Shown here in pieces: positions 34,548-43,011 of a stretch of DNA of 64,000 bases (positions within the stretch are counted from its first letter, which is position 1; every line of letters begins with the position of its first letter). Origin of the DNA: Gammaproteobacteria bacterium (GTDB taxonomy: Bacteria > Pseudomonadota > Gammaproteobacteria > Chromatiales > Chromatiaceae); the NCBI GenBank assembly GCA_020445255.1, contig JAGRGY010000027.1:1-64000 (forward strand), given 5' to 3'. The position numbers and the translations under genes were made by a program. The notes below the pieces were generated by a model. The model saw only the letters and a program-made list of their open reading frames with translations, had not been told where the DNA came from and did no database searches.

Positions 34548-35417
34548 ATGCATCCCCTTCGGCTGTCGCGGCATGAGCCGTGCTGCGCGGCAGAGGAGAG
34601 ACTGGCGGTGAAGAGGTCCCCCGACTGGGTCGCCGATGAAGGCTGGCTGGCGCCGATCGGCGCGTCGCTGCAGGCATGTCGCCCGCGTCTGCGACGCAGC
34701 CGGCGGATCGTCGAGGTCGGTTTCGTGCTGCTGTCCCTGATGCAGGACATGCAACAGCACCGCGGGCTGAGCGGCGCCCTGCTCGACCGCCAGACCGCTT
34801 TCCGCGGTGAACTCGACGCCGTGACCGAGAAGCTGCAGCGCTCGCTGGTCGCGGTCCAGGACCAGTTCGGCGGCCGATACGCGGTGTTTGACAGTGAACC
34901 CTGGCAGGCCCTGATGTCACGATGGCAGGCCCTGTGCAACAACTGGCAGATGCTGGATTTCGCCACCAACCTCGCCGCGCACAGCGAGCTGGTGCTCGGC
35001 GTGGCGGAGATCCTGCGCACGATCGCCACCCAACATGCCGAAGATCTCGGCGCCGGACGCACGCGCATCGCCTGCGAATGGCCGGCACTGGTCGAGCATC
35101 TCGGCATGCTGCGCGCGATCGGTCTGCACCTGATCGCGCGTGCTGCCGACAGTGACGACGTGCAGGTCTGCGTGCCATTCAAACACCACCTGCACGAGCT
35201 GCGTTCAGCGCTGGCGAGCATCGCGGCGGACGGGTACGCAGACCCGCGCCTGCTGGAACGCAGCGAAGACGTCGTGGAGCGTGTCGTCGCGCTGCGCAAC
35301 GGTCTCGCGACGCCGAGACCGCAGGCCTATCACCTCCTGATGACACGCAACATTGATGCCTGGTTTGGCGCGATACGCGCCGGTCTGCGCGACGACCGGG
35401 GGGCGGCGCTGGCCTGA
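34548..35417 (+). CDS. Helical protein resembling a NIT sensor domain
   Basis: 289 aa from ATG 34548; ATG 34536 is also in frame. Almost wholly helical, with no membrane segment. The phrase LLSLMQDMQQHRGLSGALLD resembles the conserved LQ-x-ERG-x-S element at the start of nitrate/nitrite-sensing (NIT) domains, and the spaced helices after it fit that four-helix fold. No output domain is present. It could be a free-standing sensor or partner of a signalling protein. The family assignment is tentative. Confidence 0.6.
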   Translation: MHPLRLSRHEPCCAAEERLAVKRSPDWVADEGWLAPIGASLQACRPRLRRSRRIVEVGFVLLSLMQDMQQHRGLSGALLDRQTAFRGELDAVTEKLQRSLVAVQDQFGGRYAVFDSEPWQALMSRWQALCNNWQMLDFATNLAAHSELVLGVAEILRTIATQHAEDLGAGRTRIACEWPALVEHLGMLRAIGLHLIARAADSDDVQVCVPFKHHLHELRSALASIAADGYADPRLLERSEDVVERVVALRNGLATPRPQAYHLLMTRNIDAWFGAIRAGLRDDRGAALA

Positions 35418-35451
35418 TTCCGCGGTGCCCGCAGCCTACGCCGGGTGCGCG

Positions 35452-35988
35452 CTACCAGTTCGCGCCCGGCCCGCCGCGCGGGTCCGGCGGGTTGGCCTCG
35501 CGATGCCACCTCCACCCACGCCCCGGACCCCCTGCGGGCCCCGGTGGGTTGTCCCAGCGCCGGCGGTCAGGTCCCCAACCGGGACCACCGCGCGGTCCCG
35601 GTGGATTCTCCCAGTCAGTACCCGGTCCGCCGCGCGGGCCCGGTGGATTGAAGTCGCGGTCGTGGCCCGGTCCACCGCGTGGCCCCGGCGGGTTCTGGCG
35701 CCGGGCCTCGTGCATCGCGCGGATCTCCTCGCGGTGTTCTTCGAATCGCTTCTTGAGGCGCTCGCGCTCACGCGCCTGCCATTCGTGGCGCTCCTCGGGC
35801 GTCATGCTGCGCAGTTGGTCGCGCGACATGCCGGGTCCGCCGCGCATGCCCGGTGGGTTCTCCCGGTTCGCGCCCGGCCCGCCGACCGGTCCGGGCGGGT
35901 TGTCGTAGCGATCGGCTGCAACGGCCGCGGGTATGCCGGCACCGCCGAACAACACAACGGCCAGGCTGAAAGTGGCGATTGTTTTCAT
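35452..35988 (-). CDS. Exported NPPG-repeat protein
   Basis: 178 aa from ATG 35988. A signal peptide spans residues 1-25 (ends AVAA). The mature protein has seven copies of a decamer close to NPPGPRGGPG, starting at residues 30, 44, 99, 114, 128, 147 and 166. Two lie before and five after a charged helix (about 60-98; RHEWQARERERLKKRFEEHR). The repeats are Pro/Gly-rich and probably disordered or polyproline-like. No function is recognised; a periplasmic or surface structural role is a guess. It lies 146 bases after the radical SAM gene. Confidence 0.8.
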   Translation of the reverse strand: MKTIATFSLAVVLFGGAGIPAAVAADRYDNPPGPVGGPGANRENPPGMRGGPGMSRDQLRSMTPEERHEWQARERERLKKRFEEHREEIRAMHEARRQNPPGPRGGPGHDRDFNPPGPRGGPGTDWENPPGPRGGPGWGPDRRRWDNPPGPAGGPGRGWRWHREANPPDPRGGPGANW

Positions 35989-36134
35989 TGTCACCCCCGT
36001 CGATAGAAAACCCGGAAAGGCGAGATCCGCATCCGGTGAAGGTAAAGCGTAGCAACCCGCGACCGGGCTGCCCGGTGAGCGGCCGGTCGGGCCTGACGCA
36101 GGGTTGCTCCGGGGCGTGACCGCGGCGTGGCCCG

Positions 36135-37424
36135 TCAGGCTCGGGTCACGGGTATTCCGAGCCCGCTGCCGAGGTAGTCCCGGCTGCAGTTGACCAACTC
36201 CATGACCGGACAACCGCCGAGGCAATAGCCGTACTTCGCACAGCTCGAACAGCTGGCGTTGTTCGCCGCACGCTGTGCCATGTGGTCGCGGAATCTGCGT
36301 GTCGCCAGGCCCTGCCAGATCTCGCGCAGCGACTGCTCGTGCAGGTTGCCGACGGCGTGTTCGGGCGTGAAGGTGCAGGGCAGCACGTCGAGGTTCGGCA
36401 GCAGACCGATGCTCGATCGCAGCGCCGAGCAGCCTTCCAGGTAGCGCGCGGCATGCGCATCGAACGTCGACCCGGTGCCGGTGACGCCCGGGGTAAGGCA
36501 GCAGTCGAAGCCGACCCGGGTGACCTCGGACAGGGTGAAGAACGTCTGCTGCAGGCGCTCGTGTACGCGCCCTGGTTCTATTGCCGCGAGCGGCGTGCCG
36601 AATGCGGCCCCGCGTCCGACCGGTTTGAACGCCAAAAAGATCACGCCGTAAATGTCTTCCTGATGGCGGCAGAACTCGGTGATCGCATCGAGCTGGGCAA
36701 AGGTCTCGGTGTTCAGCGTCACCTGCAGCACCGTCGGCACCCCGCGCGCGCGGAGCTTGGCCAGCACCTGCTGGAAGCGAGCGAAACCGGACTTGCGGTA
36801 GACATCGAACGCATCGCCGACGCCTTCCAGGCTGATGCCGACCGCACCGCAGTAGTCGGCGATCAGCGCCAGGTTGCGTTCGCCGAGATGCAGCCCGCTG
36901 GTGGTCAGGTTGGGCACCAGGCCGAGTTCGTGACAGCGTGTGAGCACGCGCTCGAGATCGGGATGCAGCAGCGGCTCGCCACCGCCGAGTGCGACCTGGT
37001 ACGCGCCGACGTCGGCGATCTGCTCAAGCGCGAACAGGATGTCGGCGATCGGTGCGTGCTCGCCCTGCGACGTCGATGATGCATAGCAGTGCGGGCAGTC
37101 GAGGTGGCAGCGATCGGTGATCTGGAAGTCGACCAGCGATGGCGCGGACAGGACCGGCACGGGTGCCGCGTCATCCAGAGGGATGCCGTCGACGCGCCGG
37201 ATCGGACGGCCGTCGAGCCGTGTGAGCTGCGCGCGCACCTCGTCGATGAAGTGTCCGGCCTCGGCGCCGAGGCCCTGGTGCGGATCACGCGCGAACGCGT
37301 CCATCAGTTCGAAGCCCTCGTGGTCGAGCTCGAGGAAGGTCGCGTCGGTCGGGTCGAACAGCATGCCGCCGAACGACTCGGGACGCAGCACCAGCGGCAG
37401 CTCGGCGAGCCTATTCATCGGCAT
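36135..37424 (-). CDS. Radical SAM/SPASM peptide maturase-like enzyme with RRE domain
   Basis: 429 aa from ATG 37424; ATG 37418 is an alternative. Residues 8-70 look like a PqqD-type peptide-recognition element (LRPESFGGMLFDPTDATFLE). The radical SAM motif is CHLDCPHC (Cys106, 110, 113), then GGGEPLLHPDLERVL. The C-terminal SPASM region has CSSCAKYGYCLGGCPVMELV for auxiliary iron-sulfur clusters, with other cysteines further upstream. This combination is typical of enzymes that modify ribosomal peptides. Its start overlaps the stop of a small peptide gene by 14 bases (8 from the second ATG), making that peptide the prime substrate candidate. Confidence 0.88.
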   Translation of the reverse strand: MPMNRLAELPLVLRPESFGGMLFDPTDATFLELDHEGFELMDAFARDPHQGLGAEAGHFIDEVRAQLTRLDGRPIRRVDGIPLDDAAPVPVLSAPSLVDFQITDRCHLDCPHCYASSTSQGEHAPIADILFALEQIADVGAYQVALGGGEPLLHPDLERVLTRCHELGLVPNLTTSGLHLGERNLALIADYCGAVGISLEGVGDAFDVYRKSGFARFQQVLAKLRARGVPTVLQVTLNTETFAQLDAITEFCRHQEDIYGVIFLAFKPVGRGAAFGTPLAAIEPGRVHERLQQTFFTLSEVTRVGFDCCLTPGVTGTGSTFDAHAARYLEGCSALRSSIGLLPNLDVLPCTFTPEHAVGNLHEQSLREIWQGLATRRFRDHMAQRAANNASCSSCAKYGYCLGGCPVMELVNCSRDYLGSGLGIPVTRA

Positions 37425-37761
37425 CGTCGTCGGGTCGGCGGTTGCGCCGCAGCCGGCGGATGACGCGCTCGGTCACGAACACCGCCAGCAGCGCGCCGAT
37501 CACGCCGACCACGGTCAGGGTGTTGCCGGCGGCGTGTCCTGGCGGCGTCGCGCCCGCTGTCGGGCTGCTGGCGCCGGCGGTCGCCGCCGGAACCGTCGGG
37601 GTCGTACCCGGCGCTACCGCGCCCTGCGCCGCCGGTGGTGTCGTCGACTGCCCCGGGGGCGCCTGCGCGCCGGCGTTGCCCTGTTGCGATGTCGGCGGCA
37701 GCCACTCGGTGTAGGCCGAGGAATTGGTCGTAAAGCCGCGCCGGATGCGGAGGATCTTCAT
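37411..37761 (-). CDS. Small membrane peptide with GFTTNSS N-terminal motif; candidate substrate of the radical SAM enzyme
   Basis: 116 aa from ATG 37761. The N-terminus reads MKILRIRRGFTTNSSAYTEW. Residues 22-80 are a low-complexity Pro/Ala/Thr/Gly linker. A hydrophobic span lies at 81-98 (LTVVGVIGALLAVFVTE), followed by a basic patch RRLRRNRR and an acidic end DDDADE. The basic patch suggests a cytoplasmic C-terminus and exposed N-terminus, though the N-terminus is also basic. I recall similar basic-Gly-Phe-x-x-Asn-Ser-Ser starts in unrelated bacterial and phage proteins (unverified). It is translationally coupled to the radical SAM gene. Confidence 0.75.
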   Translation of the reverse strand: MKILRIRRGFTTNSSAYTEWLPPTSQQGNAGAQAPPGQSTTPPAAQGAVAPGTTPTVPAATAGASSPTAGATPPGHAAGNTLTVVGVIGALLAVFVTERVIRRLRRNRRPDDDADE

Positions 37762-37840
37762 GGCGTCGGTACCTGGCGGTGATTCACGGGGCTGGGCCTC
37801 AGGTTGTGCGGTTGCGGCACATGCTAACGCGTCCGGCGCG

Positions 37841-38848
37841 TCACGCGGGATCCGGTAGCGGGTGCGGATCGAGTGCAGGGTGCAGTCGAATGCCGACGCG
37901 CTCGCCCGCGGTGATGCGTCGGGGGCCCGGCGCCCGCACCTTGAGCGTTGCCCCACCCGCCAGGGAGACCGCGAGATCCTGGTGCGCGCCATAGTAGACG
38001 ACGTTGTCCACCCGGGCCGCGACGAAGTCGGCCGCGTCGGGATCGCCGGTGTCGAACGCCTCCGGGCGCACCAGGTATCGGGTTCCCGGCTGCCAGTCGC
38101 CGGTGGGCCACAGCGTCGCCAGCAGCCCGCCCTCGACCGCGTTGGCGTCGCCGAAGAACGCCGCGACCCAGGCATTGGCCGGGCGTTCGTAGATCAGCTG
38201 CGGCGGGTTGTGGTCGATCAACGCCCCGTCCTTCATGACCATGATCAGGTCGCTGAAAAAGAACGCCTCCTTGTGGTCGTGGGTCGCGATCAGCGTGGTC
38301 ATGCCGTATTCGGCGAGGCGTGCGCGCAGACGCCCGTACAGGCGTTCGCGCAGCATGTTGTCGATGTTGCTGAACGGCTCGTCCATCAGCAGCACGCGCG
38401 GCTTCACCGCGAGCGCGCGCGCCAGCGCGACGCGCTGCTGTTCGCCACCCGACAAGCGGTCGATGCGGCGGTGCTTGAGGTGGGCGATCTCGAGCAGTTC
38501 GAGCAGGTCGTCGACATGCCGCTGTTCCGCGTGTGGCCGCTTCAGACCGAACGCCAGGTTGTCGGCGACGTCCAGATTCGGAAACAGCGTGAACTCCTGG
38601 AACACCAGCGAGATGTCGCGCGTCTCGGGCGGCACGTGCAGACCGGTGCGGGCCAGGCAGCGTTCGCCGAGGTGCAGCTCGCCGGCGTCAGGCAGGTCGA
38701 GACCCATGATCATGCGCAGCAGCGTGGTCTTGCCACTGCCGCTCGGCCCGAGCACGGTCGCGGTCGAACCCTCCGGGAGCTCGAACGATATCGCGTCGAC
38801 GATGCGTCGCCGGCGTACGGTTCGGGTCAGTTCTTTGGCCTTGAGCAT
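37841..38848 (-). CDS. ABC transporter ATP-binding protein, ferric-iron type
   Basis: 335 aa. Walker A GPSGSGKTTLLRM, Q-loop FQEFTLFPNL, signature LSGGEQQRVALARALA, Walker B VLLMDEPFSN and the switch His in IATHDHKEAFFF are all intact. A C-terminal TOBE-type beta-domain (about 240-335) is typical of the Fe3+/polyamine importer ATPases. It follows the permease gene by 6 bases and ends 79 bases before the GFTTNSS peptide gene on the same strand, so those genes may be read together. Confidence 0.92.
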   Translation of the reverse strand: MLKAKELTRTVRRRRIVDAISFELPEGSTATVLGPSGSGKTTLLRMIMGLDLPDAGELHLGERCLARTGLHVPPETRDISLVFQEFTLFPNLDVADNLAFGLKRPHAEQRHVDDLLELLEIAHLKHRRIDRLSGGEQQRVALARALAVKPRVLLMDEPFSNIDNMLRERLYGRLRARLAEYGMTTLIATHDHKEAFFFSDLIMVMKDGALIDHNPPQLIYERPANAWVAAFFGDANAVEGGLLATLWPTGDWQPGTRYLVRPEAFDTGDPDAADFVAARVDNVVYYGAHQDLAVSLAGGATLKVRAPGPRRITAGERVGIRLHPALDPHPLPDPA

Positions 38849-38854
38849 CCTGCG

Positions 38855-40381
38855 CTACCTCGCTCCCAGCCAGCGGTTGATCGACAGTACCGGATAGGCG
38901 ACGACCATGACCAGGCACAGGGCGTAGATCGCGGCCGGCCCGTACAGGTCGATGTCGGCGAAATAGTAGATCGACATCGCCAGCGAGCGGAAACCGAACG
39001 GCTGCAGCACCAGTCCCAGCGTCAGCTCCTTGGCCGCGACGACGAACACCAGCAGCGCACCGACCACGACCGGGCCGCGGATCATCGGCAGCACCACGCG
39101 CAGCAGCCCGCTCAGGCGCCGCCGTCCGCTGCACAGCAGCGCCTCGTCGACGCGCGTCGACACGCCCTGCAGGCCGTTCTCGGTACTGAAGTAGGCGAAT
39201 GCAGTGAAGCGCAGCGTAGTCGCGAACACGATCAGCGCGGCGCTGTCGACCAACCAGCCGCCGAGCGCGGAACCGTACATCCAGCCGGAGACAAACAGCA
39301 TCGCCACCGCGAGCACGATCGCCGGCATCACGTAATTGAGGCTCACGGCCCACAGCGTGCCCAGCCGCCACGCGCGCCGGTCGCCGATGCGTGCCGCGAG
39401 CGCCAGGCCCAGGCCGATCGCGACCGCGGCGACCGTCGTGCCGGCCGCGACCGTCAGCGTGTGCAACAGGTCGTGGTAGAGCGAGTCGAGGCGGAAGCGG
39501 TCGAACGCCCCCGCTGCCCAGAACAGCATGATCGCGACCGGCCAGACGAAACCGGCGACGACCGGCACGCCGCAGAACGCCAGTGCAACCCGACCGGCGT
39601 GCCGTCCCAGCGCGACGCGGCGCGGTGCGATCGGCCGGTTGCTCGGGCCGGCGAAGCCGCGTCCGCGGGTCACCAGGCCGTACAGCACGACCAGCGCCAG
39701 CGGGAACAGCGTGCCGATCAGCGCGACCTGGGCCGCAAGGCCTTCGTCGAACATCGAAAACCAGACCCGGTGGACCGCGGTCGTCAGCGTACGCACGCCG
39801 AGGATGCTCGCCGTGCCGAAGTCGCTGACCACCTCGACGACGACCAGCAGGCCGCCGAGCATGATCGCCGGCATGGCCAGCGGCAGCAGTGCGCGCCGCG
39901 CGATCTCGACCCGGTTCAGGCCGAGCGACTGACCGACCTCGATAAACCCCATGGCCACGCGGCGAAACGCCGCGCGCGTCAACAGGTAGACATAGGGATA
40001 CAGGGTGAGCGCCAGGATAACCGCCGCACCGCCCAGCGACTCGACCGCCGGCGACCACGTGTGCAGGTGCGACATCTCGCGGTAGACGACCGCGACCAGA
40101 TACGACGGCAGCATCAACGGCAGCACCAGTGCGACGTCCAGCAGCCGTCGGCCGGGGAAACGGAAGAACGCGACCAGGAACGCACCGCCCACGCCGAACA
40201 GCAGGGCGAGTGCCAGTGCGATCGCCGAGAGCGTCAGCGTGTTGCCGACGTAGCCCGGCAGCACGGTCGCGCCGAAACGGGTCAAGGCCGTCAGGTCGGG
40301 GACCGTGACGGCCTTGTACAATACGAACAGGGTCGGCGCCGCGAATACCGCGAGCGCCAGACCCGACAGCCAGTTCCTCAC
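38855..40381 (-). CDS. ABC transporter permease, ferric-iron type (two-module)
   Basis: 508 aa with about 12 hydrophobic segments in two homologous halves, as in FbpB/SfuB permeases. Both halves carry an EAA-like loop (FIEVGQSLGLNRVEIARRAL in the first; CSGRRRLSGLLRVVLPMIRG in the second). It forms the inner-membrane channel for the import system with the ATPase 6 bases downstream and the binding protein 11 bases upstream. Confidence 0.9.
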   Translation of the reverse strand: MRNWLSGLALAVFAAPTLFVLYKAVTVPDLTALTRFGATVLPGYVGNTLTLSAIALALALLFGVGGAFLVAFFRFPGRRLLDVALVLPLMLPSYLVAVVYREMSHLHTWSPAVESLGGAAVILALTLYPYVYLLTRAAFRRVAMGFIEVGQSLGLNRVEIARRALLPLAMPAIMLGGLLVVVEVVSDFGTASILGVRTLTTAVHRVWFSMFDEGLAAQVALIGTLFPLALVVLYGLVTRGRGFAGPSNRPIAPRRVALGRHAGRVALAFCGVPVVAGFVWPVAIMLFWAAGAFDRFRLDSLYHDLLHTLTVAAGTTVAAVAIGLGLALAARIGDRRAWRLGTLWAVSLNYVMPAIVLAVAMLFVSGWMYGSALGGWLVDSAALIVFATTLRFTAFAYFSTENGLQGVSTRVDEALLCSGRRRLSGLLRVVLPMIRGPVVVGALLVFVVAAKELTLGLVLQPFGFRSLAMSIYYFADIDLYGPAAIYALCLVMVVAYPVLSINRWLGAR

Positions 40382-40392
40382 ACCGTCACACG

Positions 40393-41436
40393 CTATTTGC
40401 TGTCGAAATTGATCTCGTCGAGCATCGTGACGACCGCATCACGCTGCGGCGTCACCTGCGGCATGGCGATGAACCTGGCCTTGAACCGTCCGTCCTCGAT
40501 TCCGGGCTGCCCTTTGCCGAGGTCGCGCACCGCCTCGGGCAGCGCCACGCCGGCGAGCGCAGGGTACTCGAATGTCGTGTTGACGACGAACTCCTGGCCT
40601 TCCTTCGATACCAGGTACTCGAGCAGTTTGGTCGCCTCGGCGACGTGGTCGCCGGCCGTGGTCAGGCCCGCGGTGCCGCGCATGACGTAGGCACCGCCCT
40701 TGTCCTGATCGGGGAAGATCACGTAGGTCGCTTCGCCCCACGGCCGTTGCTCGGGATTGCTCATCATGATCGGCATGTAGTACGAGTTGGCGAGCGCGAT
40801 GTCGCAGACGCCTTCGTAGATGCCGCGCACCTGGTTGCGGTCGTTGCCGTTCGGCGTGCGCGCCAGGTTCTCCTTGAGTCCGCCGATGAAGCTGCGCGTC
40901 GCATCCAGACCCTTGTCGGCGGCCATCTGCGACAGGAAGCTGAGGTTGTACTCGTGGTAGCCGGAGCGCACGCATACCCGGCCGCGCCATTTCGGATCCA
41001 CGAGGTCGGCGTAACCGGTGACCTCGCCCGGCTTGACGCGCTCGCGCGACGCGAAGATCACGCGCGGACGGTAGTTCATCGTCACGTAGGTGTCGTCCGG
41101 GTCACGAAACTCGGCTGCCAGCGTGGCGTCGATCGTTTTGGATTCGTATTTGCGCAACAGTCCTTCCTGTTTCGCCTCCTGCAGGACGTCGCCGGTGCTC
41201 GTGATCACCAGGTCGGCCTCGGTCGGCCGCTCCTTCAGTCGTGCCAGCAGGCCCTTCTTGACGAATACCGCCTCGATCTTGACCCCGTTGATCTGCTCGT
41301 AGTGTTTGAACAGTGACTCCAGGTGGGCGGGTGTGCGGTCCGAGAGCACCCGGATCGTGGTTTCGGCACCTGCGGTGGCAGTCAGGCCCAGACTCAGCGC
41401 CAGCCCAAGGGCCGACAACGTGCGCATTGCAAACAT
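40393..41436 (-). CDS. ABC transporter substrate-binding protein, ferric-iron type
   Basis: 347 aa from ATG 41436, with GAGG upstream. A signal peptide ends at about residue 22 (ATAGAE). The body matches the FbpA/FutA class: TTIRVLSDRTPAHLESLFKH, ADLVITSTGDVLQEAKQEGL, YVTMNYRPRVIFASRERVKP, and CDIALANSYYMPIMM, whose adjacent Tyr residues are the usual Fe3+ ligands. The product is periplasmic. It is the first gene of the transporter operon. I looked for a Fur-type box upstream and did not see one. Confidence 0.9.
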   Translation of the reverse strand: MFAMRTLSALGLALSLGLTATAGAETTIRVLSDRTPAHLESLFKHYEQINGVKIEAVFVKKGLLARLKERPTEADLVITSTGDVLQEAKQEGLLRKYESKTIDATLAAEFRDPDDTYVTMNYRPRVIFASRERVKPGEVTGYADLVDPKWRGRVCVRSGYHEYNLSFLSQMAADKGLDATRSFIGGLKENLARTPNGNDRNQVRGIYEGVCDIALANSYYMPIMMSNPEQRPWGEATYVIFPDQDKGGAYVMRGTAGLTTAGDHVAEATKLLEYLVSKEGQEFVVNTTFEYPALAGVALPEAVRDLGKGQPGIEDGRFKARFIAMPQVTPQRDAVVTMLDEINFDSK

Positions 41437-41847
41437 AGTTACCTCGTTGATTCTTTCATTCGTTGCATGTGTAGGGGGTTTGTCTGTATCGGTCGGAGGG
41501 CGCCGGTTCTGAATGCGCCCGGCGTTCGCTGGATGGATTTCCGGTGACAATCCCCTTGTAGTTATCGAGGCGGGACTGCGTGGGCCGCAAACCCGACATC
41601 GCCGCTTTCGTGCAGGCATCGACGCCCTGACTCGTGGACAGCGCAGTCGCGACCGGCCGACCGTTAGTCTGGTCGGTCCGATTCGTTGGAAGCAGGTTCT
41701 GTACCACTGGGAACGGATGTCCCCAAAGGTCGCACGCGATTCCGCGACGCCCGGGTTGCGCGCGCGGCCGGGGCGACGAAGCGGCGATTCAGAGACAGCG
41801 TGGTGTACAGGATCTACACAGCCAAGGGCATGGCCTGTACAGGGCGA
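41437..41847. other. Intergenic region upstream of the iron transporter
   Basis: 411 bases between the binding-protein start and the stop of the next minus-strand gene. It should hold the transporter promoter. I see no Fur-like palindrome, strong hairpin or credible small gene in it. Confidence 0.5.
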
Positions 41848-42888
41848 TCAGCGAAACGAGTGGATGATCTCGTTCAGCGTGTCTACGGCGAGCGCCGTGG
41901 CCAGCGCCGGGTCGCCACCGGCGCCGTGCCCGGGGGCGCCGTCGCCCCAGGCGCCGTCCGGCTGGTAAAGCGCCAGCACGCGGCGGATCAGCACGTCGCG
42001 CCAAAGCTGGCCGTTCGCGCCACCGACGACCGGGTCGCCCAGGGCGCGCAGGGCCTTTGCCGTGGCGTCCAGGTAGGCGAACAGTTCGCTGGGCCTGTCC
42101 AGTCCCGGAGGTGACTGATCGGCGAAGTGGCGGTCCAGCCACTGGCGCGCCGCGGCGACCCGTGGGTCGGTGTTGGCGACGCCGGCGTGCAACAGGCTGA
42201 CCAGCGCGGCGACGGTCAACGGCGCGCTGGGCGTGGCCGGATCGCCGGCGTCGCGCGGGAACGCGCCGAAGCTGCCGTCGCCGGGGTTCTGCCGCCGCGA
42301 CACGAATATCACCGACTGCGACCACAGCGGATCGGTCGGATCCAGCGCCGTCAGCCGCAGTGCATCCGATGCCAGGTATTGCCGCCACAACGCAGGCGGA
42401 CCGCCCGCGTCGCCGATTCCGCCATAGCGGGCATCCGTCGCAGCGACCCAGCGGCGCTCGTTGGCCTGGACACCCCGTAGGAATGCCTGGGCATTGGCGA
42501 TCACGTCCGCATGGCGTGGGTTGCGCGTCGCTTGCAGGGCCGTGATCGCCAGCGCCGTCGTCGCGACCCGGTCCGCGTCCGACTCGCCGATTGAACCGTC
42601 GTCATGGACGTGGGCGAGCAGGAAATCGACCGGGCGGGTGATGAACGCGCCATCTTCCTCGGTGTAGCGTTGGTACGAATTCAGGAAGGCGCGCAGCGCC
42701 AGCGCCGTGACCGCGACCGAGTTCGACCACGAGCCGTCCTTCGCCTGCGTGCCGCGCAGGTAGTGCAGGCCGTAGTCGGTGTGCTTGATGGCGTCGATCG
42801 CCAGCGTGCGGTCGACGATCGGCTGATCCGCGGCGAGCGTCGGCAGCACGACAAGAAGCGTTAGGCACGCTGCGATGATGCGTTGCAT
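41848..42888 (-). CDS. Exported alpha/alpha-toroid (squalene cyclase/prenyltransferase-repeat) protein
   Basis: 346 aa from ATG 42888. A signal peptide spans residues 1-19. Repeated helical hairpins with the Gly-x-Trp/Gly-Ser-Phe type turns of the prenyltransferase/squalene-oxidase repeat are visible: GLHYLRGTQAKDGSWSNSVA, DGSIGESDADRVATTALAIT, RRQNPGDGSFGAFPRDAG and LYQPDGAWGDGAPG. The catalytic Asp cluster of true cyclases is not evident, so this is likely a periplasmic toroid-fold binding protein rather than a terpene cyclase. It may precede the iron transporter in transcription, but 411 bases separate them. Confidence 0.78.
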   Translation of the reverse strand: MQRIIAACLTLLVVLPTLAADQPIVDRTLAIDAIKHTDYGLHYLRGTQAKDGSWSNSVAVTALALRAFLNSYQRYTEEDGAFITRPVDFLLAHVHDDGSIGESDADRVATTALAITALQATRNPRHADVIANAQAFLRGVQANERRWVAATDARYGGIGDAGGPPALWRQYLASDALRLTALDPTDPLWSQSVIFVSRRQNPGDGSFGAFPRDAGDPATPSAPLTVAALVSLLHAGVANTDPRVAAARQWLDRHFADQSPPGLDRPSELFAYLDATAKALRALGDPVVGGANGQLWRDVLIRRVLALYQPDGAWGDGAPGHGAGGDPALATALAVDTLNEIIHSFR

Positions 42889-43011
42889 GAAGTGATCCGT
42901 CGTCGTGGAGGAAACCACCGGGTCGGTATGCCGCCGACCCGCGATGTTGCCGCTCAAGGATAAGCCACGCGTCGGCACACGAGAACCCCGCCGCCTATCC
43001 AGGCACCGCGG

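Noticed and set aside
35452..35988. CRISPR array suggested by regular repeats
   Set aside because: The repeats are codons for NPPGPRGGPG in an intact signal-peptide protein, with irregular spacing and variable bases.
37862..40690. 942-codon plus-strand frame opposite the iron transporter genes
   Set aside because: It is antisense to three intact ABC transporter genes; the translation is Arg/Gln/Asp-rich and repetitive, typical of shadow frames in GC-rich DNA.
41437..41847. Fur box upstream of the ferric-type transporter
   Set aside because: I looked for the GATAATGATAATCATTATC-type palindrome and saw no acceptable match.
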